A stretch of DNA of 64,000 bases from G963668435 sp963668435 (GTDB lineage: Bacteria; Latescibacterota; Latescibacteria; Latescibacterales; Latescibacteraceae): the NCBI GenBank assembly GCA_963668435.2, contig CAXXSC010000008.1:1116001-1180000 (forward strand), written 5' to 3'. Below the pieces are notes generated by a model, which saw only the letters and a program-made list of their open reading frames with translations, was not told where the DNA came from and did not search any database. Made by a program: the position numbers and the translations under genes. This document shows positions 1 to 7,963 of the stretch, piece after piece (the first letter of the stretch is position 1; the number at the start of each line of letters is the position of its first letter).

Positions 1-412
1 TGAGCTTGTCACGAAGCGCCCTTGTCTGGATATTGAAACGACGTTTCGCAAGCGCCTCTTCCGCCTGTATCCGTATTTCTGAAAACGAGATCGGTTTCTG
101 GATATAGGAAATAGCACCGTAAGCGATAGTCATCAGCACGGTTTCCTCGCTTCCGAAACCGGTGACCACGATAACCTCCGAGAGCGGATGTACGACTTTC
201 GATTTCTTCAGAATCTCGATGCCAGACAAAGTCTCGAGTTTCAGATCGACAAAAAGGACATCGTACTCGTAATTCTCGAGACCGGCAAGCGCTTTTTCAC
301 CATCAGTCTCGAAAAAAGAATCGTATCCGATGAAATCAAAAAAGTCCTTGAACAGATGACAGATTTCGATTTCGTTGTCGACGATAAATATTTTAGGTTT
401 CGTTTCAGACAT
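1..412 (-). CDS. Response regulator, receiver domain (partial, C-terminus outside window)
   Basis: I translated this from the reverse strand because the frame is open to the window edge. The start ATG is at 412-410. The first ~120 residues read as a CheY-like receiver: an N-terminal IFIVDNEIEI strand, the phospho-acceptor Asp in YDVLFVDLKLE, a switch Thr in VIVVTGFGS and the conserved Lys in SYIQKPIS. The acidic pair that normally reads DD/DE is DN here, so Mg2+ binding may be altered. After the receiver, an alpha-helical stretch (EEALAKRRFNIQTRALRDKL) continues to the edge, so the output domain cannot be seen. It lies downstream of, and on the same strand as, the nucleotidyltransferase/HprK/radical SAM cluster, separated by 139 bp. 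Its sensor kinase is not in the window. Receiver identity is secure; what it regulates is unknown. Confidence 0.85.
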   Translation of the reverse strand, partial: MSETKPKIFIVDNEIEICHLFKDFFDFIGYDSFFETDGEKALAGLENYEYDVLFVDLKLETLSGIEILKKSKVVHPLSEVIVVTGFGSEETVLMTIAYGAISYIQKPISFSEIRIQAEEALAKRRFNIQTRALRDKL

Positions 413-551
413 AACACCCACAGCAAAAAGCCGCCTACAGTGAATTCATTCAAGTGACAATTCAAGGCAAAGATACGATAATAACTCAGCTTACGCAAGT
501 AAAGTATTGCGCATTCCATAAGTACACTATTTCACTATAACAAATCACACA

Positions 552-1586
552 TCACCCGTCGTCGACCAGTATAAACGCTTTCGAGAGAAAACCCTTCATA
601 AGCGAGACTTTAGCGGTCACTCCCGTTGCGGACGCAAAAAAGACCAGAGGACGCAACTGCCTCAATCTGCTGTATGAAGCAAGCTGCCCGGCAGTATATT
701 CGGACAACAGTCCTGACCTGACAGCTCCGGCCCCATACATATAGCCGTAATCGGCATCAGGGAAAAACTGCCCCAGTGCGGCAATGGCCATTCCAAGCGC
801 GGCACCCGCGCTCCACTCCGAAATGACGGAAGCCATCTCAACTGGCCTGATCGCGGATTCATCACGGATAAGCCAGGCTATATCCGCCAGCCATTTCGGT
901 TTATGGAAGTATTCTTTTACAGCATGGGCGATCGAGTATGAAACGAGATCCTCATAAGACATCAGGAATGTGTCACCGGAGATAGCCCGTTCCCAGACAG
1001 CTTCTATCGAGGCCTTAAAAAGGCGTGAGTGAAGCGGATTGCCACGGTTGATCAAATCCCAGTGTATTTCAATGAAACAGGGATCAGCTCCGCCGCTGTC
1101 AAAATAGAGATTGGCATGGGACTCGCTATACACCCCCTGAAAGCGGCAGCCATATTCCACAAGGCAGTCGACAACAGCCCTGCGCTGATCATTTTTTACA
1201 AGAATGTCGATATCGGTCATGGGATTGAGAGTACTGCGGGAGCCCCCGGCAATGCGAGGATCCGATCCCTTGAGAGGCATGCAGTCGAATCCGCTTTTGA
1301 CAAGCAGAGAGAGAATATCGCCGGCAATTTTTCGCATGATCTCAGTCTTTGCGAAATCTGCGGCAAAACGAGGTCGCAGTCTTTCGAGCAACCACGCATC
1401 AGCTGATCCGAGTCCCGAGAGACATGCATACAAAAGCCCGCCGGTTTCGCAGTCATCTGCAAGGGAAATCAATTGTTCCCGGTCCAAATCATGGACAAGA
1501 AGCTCCGCAATCCGCTCACGCGCGCAATCCACGCGTTCCGCAAAAGCGCTGTAAAAGCAGATCCGTTCTTCAGCCGATGCTTTCAT
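552..1586 (-). CDS. Nucleotidyltransferase-fold family protein (PF14907-like)
   Basis: The protein is about 344 residues. Near residue 104 it has PLKGSD and near residue 122 MTDIDILV, matching the LKG...(S/T)DiDlLv pattern of the uncharacterised nucleotidyltransferase family NTP_transf_5. The two Asp of DIDILV would be metal ligands. A second conserved-looking block, FIEIHWDL, follows near residue 180. The start at 1586 is chosen because AGAGGT lies about 8 bases upstream; an earlier ATG at 1604 lacks this. It is the last gene of a same-strand group with the HPr-kinase-like, radical SAM and PqqD-like genes, 71 bp after the kinase gene. In other genomes members of this family occur beside HprK-related kinases in exopolysaccharide/exosortase-type loci; no substrate is established. 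I infer that it modifies a protein or small molecule within this cluster. Confidence 0.75.
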   Translation of the reverse strand: MKASAEERICFYSAFAERVDCARERIAELLVHDLDREQLISLADDCETGGLLYACLSGLGSADAWLLERLRPRFAADFAKTEIMRKIAGDILSLLVKSGFDCMPLKGSDPRIAGGSRSTLNPMTDIDILVKNDQRRAVVDCLVEYGCRFQGVYSESHANLYFDSGGADPCFIEIHWDLINRGNPLHSRLFKASIEAVWERAISGDTFLMSYEDLVSYSIAHAVKEYFHKPKWLADIAWLIRDESAIRPVEMASVISEWSAGAALGMAIAALGQFFPDADYGYMYGAGAVRSGLLSEYTAGQLASYSRLRQLRPLVFFASATGVTAKVSLMKGFLSKAFILVDDG

Positions 1587-1657
1587 GGCACACCTCTGGC
1601 CCACAAAAAATCAGGCATTTTGTTCATATGCCCGACACATACCTCTATTACAGAAAA

Positions 1658-2569
1658 CTAATACCTCATCCGCTCCAGTATCATTGAGCACCAGGCGCCG
1701 GGATCACCCCAGCCCTCAAGCACATACGCCTCAGTGCTACCATGCAAACAGGTGGCTATATCGGCGGCATGATCGAGTTCCGGCTGGCCGTACTGCGGCG
1801 GCAGATGTCCCATGAGCCGTGCCGCAGACTCAGACGGGCCAATCCGGCGCAAAGCGACTTCAACGCCGTCCCCCGGATCGAGGAAAAACACTGCCCTCAG
1901 CGGTGCAGTCCTGACAGACAGTTCGGGGACAGTCCTCGTTTTCGGCCTGTCCCGGCTTATCGAGCGGCGAATATGCTCGGGAAAAAGTTCAACCGTCACC
2001 GAGCCACCGGATTCAGTGAGCACAGACCTGTCATCGGCAAGAAAAGCAGCACCGGATTCGAGCAGTTTATCGAGCAGGGTTGATTTGCCGCAGCCTGTTG
2101 GCCCTGCAATCATGATCGCCTGCCCATTAACGGCCACCGAGGCGGCATGTATCGTGAGACATCCGGCGCTTGCGAGCAAATCCTCCATCAGCGGCCGCAT
2201 GACATTGATCGCAACGAAATCCGGATGGTAGTCAAAAAGCCGCGGACAATCGAGCACAGCCCTGCGGGAAAGCTTCGAAAACACGGAAAGCGCCCTGCCT
2301 GCGTAATCGCTGTAACGCATTCCGCCTTCATCGATTACGAGCAGCATATCGCCATGAAAAACAGGCGTTTCCACCACAGGCAGTTCAATTCCGCCGTCAA
2401 GACAGGTCACGATATACAGCGCCATTGAAAGGCACGGCTCATCCGGTGAAAATCTGTCATCATACAGAAGGCCCAGGCGCTCGAAAACATTCTCATTGTC
2501 AGAGTAGACATTGACAGCAATCGAATCGCCAATACGGCTAACTCGCCGATAGAGCGGCAGGGAGTTCAT
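1658..2569 (-). CDS. HPr kinase/phosphorylase-like protein (HprK-related)
   Basis: This 303-residue protein has a P-loop GPTGCGKST at about residues 156-164, preceded by a short beta-rich segment (TIHAASVAVNGQAIMIAG) of the HPr kinase C-terminal domain type. It is followed by FLADDRSVL, where Asp residues would serve Mg2+/catalysis. The classical HprK N-terminal domain is not recognisable; residues 1-130 are unassigned. The start ATG at 2569-2567 overlaps the radical SAM stop by four bases (ATGA), which argues for translational coupling and against the longer open frame. Kinases of this subgroup (HprK-related kinase A type) are known from gene neighbourhoods with a PqqD-like protein and a PF14907 nucleotidyltransferase, exactly the partners found here. 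The phosphorylated target is unknown. No HPr or other PTS gene is in the window. Confidence 0.8.
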   Translation of the reverse strand: MNSLPLYRRVSRIGDSIAVNVYSDNENVFERLGLLYDDRFSPDEPCLSMALYIVTCLDGGIELPVVETPVFHGDMLLVIDEGGMRYSDYAGRALSVFSKLSRRAVLDCPRLFDYHPDFVAINVMRPLMEDLLASAGCLTIHAASVAVNGQAIMIAGPTGCGKSTLLDKLLESGAAFLADDRSVLTESGGSVTVELFPEHIRRSISRDRPKTRTVPELSVRTAPLRAVFFLDPGDGVEVALRRIGPSESAARLMGHLPPQYGQPELDHAADIATCLHGSTEAYVLEGWGDPGAWCSMILERMRY

Positions 2570-3543
2570 GGCAGATGCCTGAGTTTTCGTTTCTTGAGTG
2601 CGCATGGATAAACCCGGTTGTTCGAGAGCCCCATCCCCATGGCAATGCAGCCGTTGCACCTGAGATTGAAACGGCAGTCCCGGCAGACTTCATAATCCGG
2701 ATTGTCAAGCTCCCTGACCTTGTTGAATACAGGCGAGTTACGCCAGATTTCCGCCAGAGATTTCTCCCGGATATTGCCACCGGGAACGGGGAAAGGCCCG
2801 CAGGGATGCACATTGCCGTCGGCGCTGATACTGAGCACCGATTTCCCGCAGTTGCAAGCAAAAAATTCTGTCGGGATATCGTGTCCCCGCGATTTCCTGA
2901 GACGGATTATTTCATCATCCGATATCTGGAGCGAAAGAGGAGACCGTCCGCCATCCGCCTCAACAAAAAGGCTGTCATCGTTGCGGAATGATATCCCGAG
3001 ACTGTCAGCGAGAGCATACAGCTCGTCGAGCCGGTGGCAATTGCCTTTCATCGCGACTGTTTTCGCGGAAACATTCACATTCCGTTCGACAAGCATTCTG
3101 ATCGACCGTACCGTTGCCTCGAAAGCTCCTTTATGCCTGGCGAGCCTGTCGTGGCATTCACTGTCAGGCCCCAGAATGGTCGTTTCCACGGCGTTAAGCG
3201 GATAGGAGGCCAGGCGGTCAGCTTTTTCCTCGGTCAGAAGTGTGAGGTTGGAGAATATCTTGACATGAAAGCCGCGGCGTTCAACAGCGTAATCGAGAAT
3301 ATCGAGGAAATCATTGCGGGTAAACGGTTCGCCGCCGCTGAAAGTCAGGTCCATCGACCCCAGATCGGCGAGATCGTCAAGCAGTGAGGTCATTTCGTCG
3401 AAACTGAGCTCTCCGCCCTCGGCGCGCGGGTGATAACAGTGGATACAGTCGAGATTGCAGCGCGCAGTCACCTCGATGCTCACACCCCAGGGAACAAGCA
3501 GGCGGTTCATGATCATATGGATGTCATGCTGACTGATCTTCAC
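2566..3543 (-). CDS. Radical SAM/SPASM domain protein
   Basis: The 325-residue protein carries the radical SAM CX3CX2C motif as CNLDCIHC (Cys29, 33, 36) and the GGEP motif (TFSGGEPF). The C-terminal ~90 residues are Cys-rich (FACNCGK, CGPF, CRDCRFNLRCNGC, final YPCALKK), a SPASM-type region binding auxiliary [4Fe-4S] clusters. The family includes peptide-modifying enzymes that work with PqqD-like chaperones, and a PqqD-like gene lies just upstream. The start is GTG at 3543 with GGGAGG about 8 bases upstream. The stop overlaps the HprK-like start. A terminator-like hairpin sits in the 113-bp gap before this gene, so it may be transcribed at a lower level than the PqqD gene. A peptide substrate is inferred, not seen. 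Confidence 0.85.
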   Translation of the reverse strand: MKISQHDIHMIMNRLLVPWGVSIEVTARCNLDCIHCYHPRAEGGELSFDEMTSLLDDLADLGSMDLTFSGGEPFTRNDFLDILDYAVERRGFHVKIFSNLTLLTEEKADRLASYPLNAVETTILGPDSECHDRLARHKGAFEATVRSIRMLVERNVNVSAKTVAMKGNCHRLDELYALADSLGISFRNDDSLFVEADGGRSPLSLQISDDEIIRLRKSRGHDIPTEFFACNCGKSVLSISADGNVHPCGPFPVPGGNIREKSLAEIWRNSPVFNKVRELDNPDYEVCRDCRFNLRCNGCIAMGMGLSNNRVYPCALKKRKLRHLP

Positions 3544-3637
3544 GGCTAATCCCTCCCGCTGTCAGTGAAATAAAATCTCACAAACAGCGATCAAGAAAAA
3601 AAACCGGCTTCCGCCGGAAAAGCTGACTGATCTTCAC
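3528..3637. repeat. 16-bp perfect direct repeat flanking a 78-bp intergenic segment
   Basis: GCTGACTGATCTTCAC occurs at 3528-3543 and again at 3622-3637. The first copy is the start of the radical SAM gene (GTG plus its first four codons, read on the reverse strand). The second lies in the intergenic region, and a terminator-like hairpin lies between the copies. The arrangement looks like a short tandem duplication or a small insertion with target duplication. Confidence 0.8.
3595..3617 (-). terminator. Rho-independent terminator/attenuator between PqqD-like and radical SAM genes
   Basis: On the reverse strand the sequence reads CCGGC-GGAA-GCCGG followed by eight T, a compact GC hairpin with a GNRA-like loop and U-tract. 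It lies inside the cluster, so it would act as an internal attenuator that lowers expression of the radical SAM, kinase and nucleotidyltransferase genes relative to the PqqD-like gene. Confidence 0.7.
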
Positions 3638-3656
3638 TAATATTCAACAAAAAGAA

Positions 3657-3935
3657 TCAGGCGATCACAAGGAGTTTCTCGTCCACCAGTTCGCCGATAA
3701 TGCCGGTCACCGCGGCAAGGCACTCGTCCTCATGGATTTCATACTCGGCGACAATGAACTGCGCAATATCGCCGACACTTCTTTGGCCATCGATGAGAGT
3801 CCATATCCGCGCGGCCGTTTCGTTCAGTGCGTAACTGCCTTTCGTTTCGAGATGCAGGATAAAAACCTCGTCACCGACACTGCGGAAACTGGCATAGTGC
3901 GCTATTGAGGGTATCGACTGCTCATTCACTGACAT
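3657..3935 (-). CDS. PqqD-like peptide chaperone family protein
   Basis: This 92-residue protein has the PqqD fold pattern: an N-terminal strand region (VFILHLETKGSYALNETA), then ARIWTLIDGQRSVGDIAQFI and a C-terminal winged-helix-like segment ending in LVDEKLLVIA. The LNETAARIW segment corresponds to the 'LN.tA..IW.l.dG..tv.ei' signature of the family. PqqD-like proteins present precursor peptides to radical SAM enzymes, and a radical SAM/SPASM gene follows on the same strand. GAGGA lies about 8 bases before the ATG. No precursor peptide is obvious; a 26-codon frame overlapping this start is the only nearby candidate. Function as a chaperone is family knowledge; the partner is inferred from position. 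Confidence 0.85.
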   Translation of the reverse strand: MSVNEQSIPSIAHYASFRSVGDEVFILHLETKGSYALNETAARIWTLIDGQRSVGDIAQFIVAEYEIHEDECLAAVTGIIGELVDEKLLVIA

Positions 3936-4006
3936 AGAGTATTTCCTCGCATCTTTGACAGGAATCGGGCAGCAACACTATCATGTGAATATGATTCGGC
4001 AGGCAT
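3926..4006 (-). CDS. Possible small ORF (26 aa) overlapping the PqqD-like start
   Basis: On the reverse strand ATG at 4006 opens a 26-codon frame (begins MPAESYSHDSVAA, ends GNTLCQ) whose stop lies 10 bases inside the PqqD-like gene. A GGGCCGGG stretch precedes it. Overlap with the following start could couple translation. It is too short for coding statistics and has no recognised leader motif, so it may be chance. Confidence 0.2.
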   Translation of the reverse strand: MPAESYSHDSVAARFLSKMRGNTLCQ

Positions 4007-4057
4007 TGCCCGGCCCGAAATGAATGCAATGATGAAAAACACCGTTATCCGGGCGGA

Positions 4058-5452
4058 TTACGGGTTAAGGACACCTTCTTCGATATCGGGGCCCTCGATA
4101 TAGAGCAGCGGTTCTTTCTCGAGATCGAGGAACGCGGGACGTGAGAGCATTTCGCCGTCGCCATTGATCAGGACACTGAGTTTGGGGCGGGTCGGATGGA
4201 CACCGGAAATATCGATGACACGTCCGATAGCACCATTATTGAGCTTGACAAGGCTCTCCAGAGGGAAGACGCTGATGACATCGATCAGCGACTTGATGAC
4301 TTTTGCGTCGAAATCGATTCCGCGGCGGGAAATAATCTGCTGCATTGCAACATAGCCCGAGTAATTCTCACGGTTCGCCTTGGGCTCGGTCAGAGCAATA
4401 TAGACATCACACATACCGATGATTTTCGCGAACTCATGAATATTGGCGCCCTTGAGCCCCTGTGGGTAACCGCTGCCGTTTTCGCGCTCATGGATCTGGT
4501 AGATAATGGGCCCCAGAAAAGGAAATTTTGCGGCGGATTCCGAGACAATTTCAGCGGAATATTCCACATGGCGCTTGATCTCCATGAACTCTTCCTGGGT
4601 CAGCTTGCCGCTTTTATTCAGAATGTCCGGATCGACACGGGTCATACCTATATCACCAAGCAATGCACAGAGCGCCAGTGAGAACAGCTTCTCATCGGTG
4701 TAGCTGCGCTTGATACCGATCTTGATGGCGAGAATCCCCACATTGAGACTGTGGCTCGTGAATGACCGTCCGCCTTTTTTCAACCGCACGGCTTTCCTGA
4801 GCAGGGCGTTCGAGGTTCGCTCATGATCGATAGTTTTCGCCAACGGCTCAATCAGGCGCTCGAGGAAAATATCATTGCCCTCTTTACCGTCCTCGTAAAT
4901 ATCATCGAGAAGAGACAGGAGCTCAATATGGAGCGCATCGGCAAGGCCCATTTCCTCGAAATTCTCGTATTCCTCCATCGAGGTGGCCGATTTGACTTTC
5001 GACGGGTCGGCGACAAAACGATTCGCGGCAGGCTCGGGAGCCTCTTCCACCTCCGGTTGAGGTGGTGAAGCCATCAAAGGAGTCTCGAGTGCCTGGACGG
5101 GCGGCGGAACATCATGACTGGGCGCAACTTCGGCAAACGGTGATTTGGGAATATCTGCATTTTCCGGTATATATGACGGCGGCATCTGCGGTGGTACCTG
5201 TTGATAGGCGGGCTGGGCCTGATTATTGTTCATCGGCTGGGCCTGCCTGTTTCCTGACGGCGGCAACGGTGCGGAAAGATCATAAAGCGCGGAAAGATCA
5301 TCGCCCTGAAGAAAGCCCGACTGCTGTTCAGCCGCCTGGCTGTCTTGAGGAGGCAGCGCCCTGTTGTTGTCAAAGGCACCGCTGACTGCGGACGATTGTT
5401 TGCGTTTCCGCTGTCCGCCATCTTGATTTCGAACCAGATCGGTCAGACGCAT
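4058..5452 (-). CDS. HD-GYP domain protein with degenerate HD motif and Pro/Gln-rich N-terminus
   Basis: Residues 1-160 are low-complexity, rich in Pro, Gln and Asn. From about residue 225 to 390 there is an HD-GYP domain: FTSHSLNVGILAIKIG, then LCALLGDIGM, then IHERENGSGYPQGLKG with the HE and GSGYP elements intact. The usual HDIGK/HDIGM is GDIGM here: the codon is GGT, so the first metal-binding His of the HD pair is gone. HD-GYP enzymes hydrolyse cyclic di-GMP; loss of this ligand suggests weakened activity or a c-di-GMP sensing role. The start at 5452 is preferred because AAGGTGA lies 5 bases upstream; the GTG at 5473 is less likely. It lies between the ExeA-like ATPase and the PqqD/radical SAM cluster, all on the same strand. 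Confidence 0.85.
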   Translation of the reverse strand: MRLTDLVRNQDGGQRKRKQSSAVSGAFDNNRALPPQDSQAAEQQSGFLQGDDLSALYDLSAPLPPSGNRQAQPMNNNQAQPAYQQVPPQMPPSYIPENADIPKSPFAEVAPSHDVPPPVQALETPLMASPPQPEVEEAPEPAANRFVADPSKVKSATSMEEYENFEEMGLADALHIELLSLLDDIYEDGKEGNDIFLERLIEPLAKTIDHERTSNALLRKAVRLKKGGRSFTSHSLNVGILAIKIGIKRSYTDEKLFSLALCALLGDIGMTRVDPDILNKSGKLTQEEFMEIKRHVEYSAEIVSESAAKFPFLGPIIYQIHERENGSGYPQGLKGANIHEFAKIIGMCDVYIALTEPKANRENYSGYVAMQQIISRRGIDFDAKVIKSLIDVISVFPLESLVKLNNGAIGRVIDISGVHPTRPKLSVLINGDGEMLSRPAFLDLEKEPLLYIEGPDIEEGVLNP

Positions 5453-5621
5453 GGCGTCACCTTCCGTGATCACAACACAAGTTCAGAGTTCGACGATCGC
5501 TGTACCCAATCCACTGTTCAGGCACTTGCATCGTCAATCAACCGTCATTTCCACACGATAGCCCCGGTCTTGAACACCCGAGGACACCGTAAAGTTATCT
5601 ATATACTTACACGAAAGAGAA

Positions 5622-6407
5622 TCAGGTCAGTTCCCTGACAACATTTTCGTCAATAATCCTGAGATTGCGGGCAACACCCATGACAAGACAGAGATCGCAG
5701 ATTGTATTGATCCTGCGGGGTATGCCCTCCGAATACCGGTAAATACTGGTAATTGCCTTATCCGTGAACACCGGCTCACTACGTCCGGCCTGCCTCAAAC
5801 GGTAGAGAATATACTGCATTGTATCCTCGTAACCGAGATGCTCGATATGAAAACGTATGCCGATACGCTGATCGAGCTGCGGCATGCGTTTGAGCATTCC
5901 CTGAAGCTCCGGCTGACCGATCAGGATAAGGGTCAACAAAAAACGATCATTGAGCTGAAAATTCAAAAGAAGCCTGATTTCTTCAAGAATAAGATCGTTC
6001 TTTATCAGCTGCGCCTCGTCGATGATAAGCACCGATTTCCTGCCGTTGTTGGCATTTTCATACAGGAAATCATTGAACATATGCATGACGTTCAGACGAT
6101 TGGTCGGATCGGCGTCCTGACCGAACTGGTACAGGATTTCACGGACAAAATCACTTTCGTCCAGACGAGGGTTCGCAACCAGCGCCACCTCGAAATCATC
6201 CGGGTCGAGACGGGATATAAGAGCCCTTGCAAGCAGTGTTTTACCGCAACCGATATCACCGGTAAGCAGGGCCGCACCCTTGTTCTCATTGACCGCATAC
6301 AGAAGATTCAACAGCGCTTCTTTATGCCTGACCGAATAATAGAGAAATTTCGGATCAGGTGTATTTTCGAACGGTTTTTCCTTCAATCCCCAGTAGGACA
6401 GATACAA
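5622..6407 (-). CDS. ExeA/GspA-type AAA ATPase
   Basis: The 261-residue protein begins with the ExeA signature (YWGLKEKPFENTPDPKFLYY). Walker A is LLTGDIGCGKT at about residues 48-58, Walker B is VLIIDEAQLI, and the C-terminal helical region is typical of AAA_22/ExeA proteins. The C-terminal membrane anchor and peptidoglycan-binding domain of GspA are absent, so this is the short cytosolic form. Related short ATPases are common in exopolysaccharide loci of the PEP-CTERM type. The start is TTG at 6407, with AGGAGA 7 bases upstream. A good sigma-70-type promoter lies about 80 bases upstream. A second member of the family is at 45993-47609. A role in polymer export or surface assembly is inferred from the neighbouring WecA-like gene. 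Confidence 0.85.
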   Translation of the reverse strand: MYLSYWGLKEKPFENTPDPKFLYYSVRHKEALLNLLYAVNENKGAALLTGDIGCGKTLLARALISRLDPDDFEVALVANPRLDESDFVREILYQFGQDADPTNRLNVMHMFNDFLYENANNGRKSVLIIDEAQLIKNDLILEEIRLLLNFQLNDRFLLTLILIGQPELQGMLKRMPQLDQRIGIRFHIEHLGYEDTMQYILYRLRQAGRSEPVFTDKAITSIYRYSEGIPRRINTICDLCLVMGVARNLRIIDENVVRELT

Positions 6408-6486
6408 TCAGGTATCTCCTTATAACATATCCCCAAAAACAGTCTTTTCCGAACAGAAAACATAGACCGCAATCAATCAAAATATA

Positions 6487-6515
6487 AAACTACAGTATAA
6501 TTACCTAAATGTCAA
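6487..6515 (-). promoter_or_regulatory. Sigma-70-type promoter for the ExeA-like ATPase gene
   Basis: Reverse strand: -35 TTGACA (6515-6510), a 17-base spacer, and -10 TAGTTT (6492-6487). The start codon is about 80 bases downstream. The -35 and spacing are ideal; the -10 matches at four of six positions. Confidence 0.5.
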
Positions 6516-6597
6516 GTATTTAGTACTTATCGCCATTACATCGTGCAAGGCGAAACATATCTTCGAGACAAAATGTGCGGAGACATGGTGTGCATTA

Positions 6598-7767
6598 TCA
6601 GTTATCGCCGTTTGAAACGGGGAATTTCGCCTCTATATACACCATAAAACGTATGAAATACGCAAGCACGATAAATGCCTGAAGAATGGCAAGCCAACCC
6701 TCCAATGCACCGCCGGTACGTATGATGATAGCGGAAATACCGAGAAGAACGGTCACAAGGTACATCGACCATACGGCGTTTCTCTTACCTATCCCCGTAG
6801 CGTAGAGACGGTGATGGAAATGATCTTTTCCGACATAATCGAGCCACTGTTTGACTGAGCGGACCGCGCCGCTCTTTATGCGGAAATAGGTGGTCATCGC
6901 CGTATCGAAAATGGGAAGCAAAAGGATTAGAACCGGTACAAGAAGGGCGACGATATTGTTTTCCGCCCAGTTGCCCATCAGCGCGAAAGACGCGAGGGTA
7001 AATCCGATAAAAAGGCTTCCTGCATCGCCGAGAAATATTTTCGCGTCACCTTTTGTCCTGAAATTCCACGGCAGGAAACCAAAACAACTACCCGAAAGCG
7101 AAAAAGCAAGGAACATAAGGAATATCTGCCCGGTAAGAAAAGCGATAACACCGAAAGACAGCGCCGCTATAGCACCAAATCCAGCACAAAGCCCGTCGAT
7201 GCCGTCGAGGAAATTAACTGCGTTCGTGATACCGATAACCCAGAACAGGGTCAGCGCTTTCTCGATAAGATGGCCGCCGGGAATATCCGGTACAAACTCT
7301 ACGACAAGCCCGTAATGAAACAAAACGAACACGGCAATGAGCTGAACACCGAGGCGCAGGATGCTCGACAAACCGATAATATCGTCGAGAAGGCCGAGAA
7401 AAAATATCAGTGTCGAGGCATAAACAACACCTTTGAGCTCGTAGGAATACCAGAGTGTCAGCACCGATCCCACGCCAAACGCAAAGTAAACGGCCGCTCC
7501 ACCAAGAAGCGGTGTTGCTGTTTTATGGACTTTTCGCGCGGCAGGTTGATCGATCGCGCCGATTTTGGGAGCAAAACACATCATAACCGGTGTCGCAAGA
7601 TAGGAAATTGTCAACGGAAGGATGAGAATAAGAAAACCTTTGACATTCCTGGCAATCGGGAAACTGGCAAAAACAAGCAGGTAAAAGGAAACCGCGAACA
7701 CCGCAAGTATAGCCAGATACCCGGACTTCGCAATGCTTATACTACAGAACACATTTTTTTGAGACAT
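6598..7767 (-). CDS. Undecaprenyl-phosphate sugar-1-phosphate transferase (WecA/TagO/MraY family)
   Basis: About 389 residues with ten or so hydrophobic segments. Family motifs are in order: FFLGLLDDIIGL (Asp pair), NAVNFLDGIDGLCAG, GDAGSLFIGF and the DHFHHRLY loop. It transfers a HexNAc-1-phosphate from a UDP-sugar onto undecaprenyl phosphate at the inner membrane, starting a surface polysaccharide or teichoic-type polymer. The LDGIDGL motif and His-rich DHFHHRL loop favour the WecA/TagO branch over MraY. I chose ATG at 7767; a GTG five codons upstream (7782) is possible, and neither has a strong Shine-Dalgarno sequence. It is upstream of the ExeA-like ATPase on the same strand, but that gene has its own promoter. 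The sugar donor cannot be told from sequence. Confidence 0.9.
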   Translation of the reverse strand: MSQKNVFCSISIAKSGYLAILAVFAVSFYLLVFASFPIARNVKGFLILILPLTISYLATPVMMCFAPKIGAIDQPAARKVHKTATPLLGGAAVYFAFGVGSVLTLWYSYELKGVVYASTLIFFLGLLDDIIGLSSILRLGVQLIAVFVLFHYGLVVEFVPDIPGGHLIEKALTLFWVIGITNAVNFLDGIDGLCAGFGAIAALSFGVIAFLTGQIFLMFLAFSLSGSCFGFLPWNFRTKGDAKIFLGDAGSLFIGFTLASFALMGNWAENNIVALLVPVLILLLPIFDTAMTTYFRIKSGAVRSVKQWLDYVGKDHFHHRLYATGIGKRNAVWSMYLVTVLLGISAIIIRTGGALEGWLAILQAFIVLAYFIRFMVYIEAKFPVSNGDN

Positions 7768-7963
7768 CAGTTTCGCTTTCACCGGTTAAGGGCATCTCTT
7801 TTAATTCGCTTATCAATCATGAGCGGCATATTTTATTGACCAGACAGAACAATGTCAGTGATTTCCTATTAAAAAAGATAATCCTATACTCATGAACGCG
7901 ACCAGACACCAAAAGAGACGCTCGCTGATAAAAATGGAATTAACAGCGTTGCCCTTAAAAAAC

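Noticed and set aside
188..457. 89-residue plus-strand frame at the left edge
   Set aside because: Antisense of a clear receiver domain on the minus strand.
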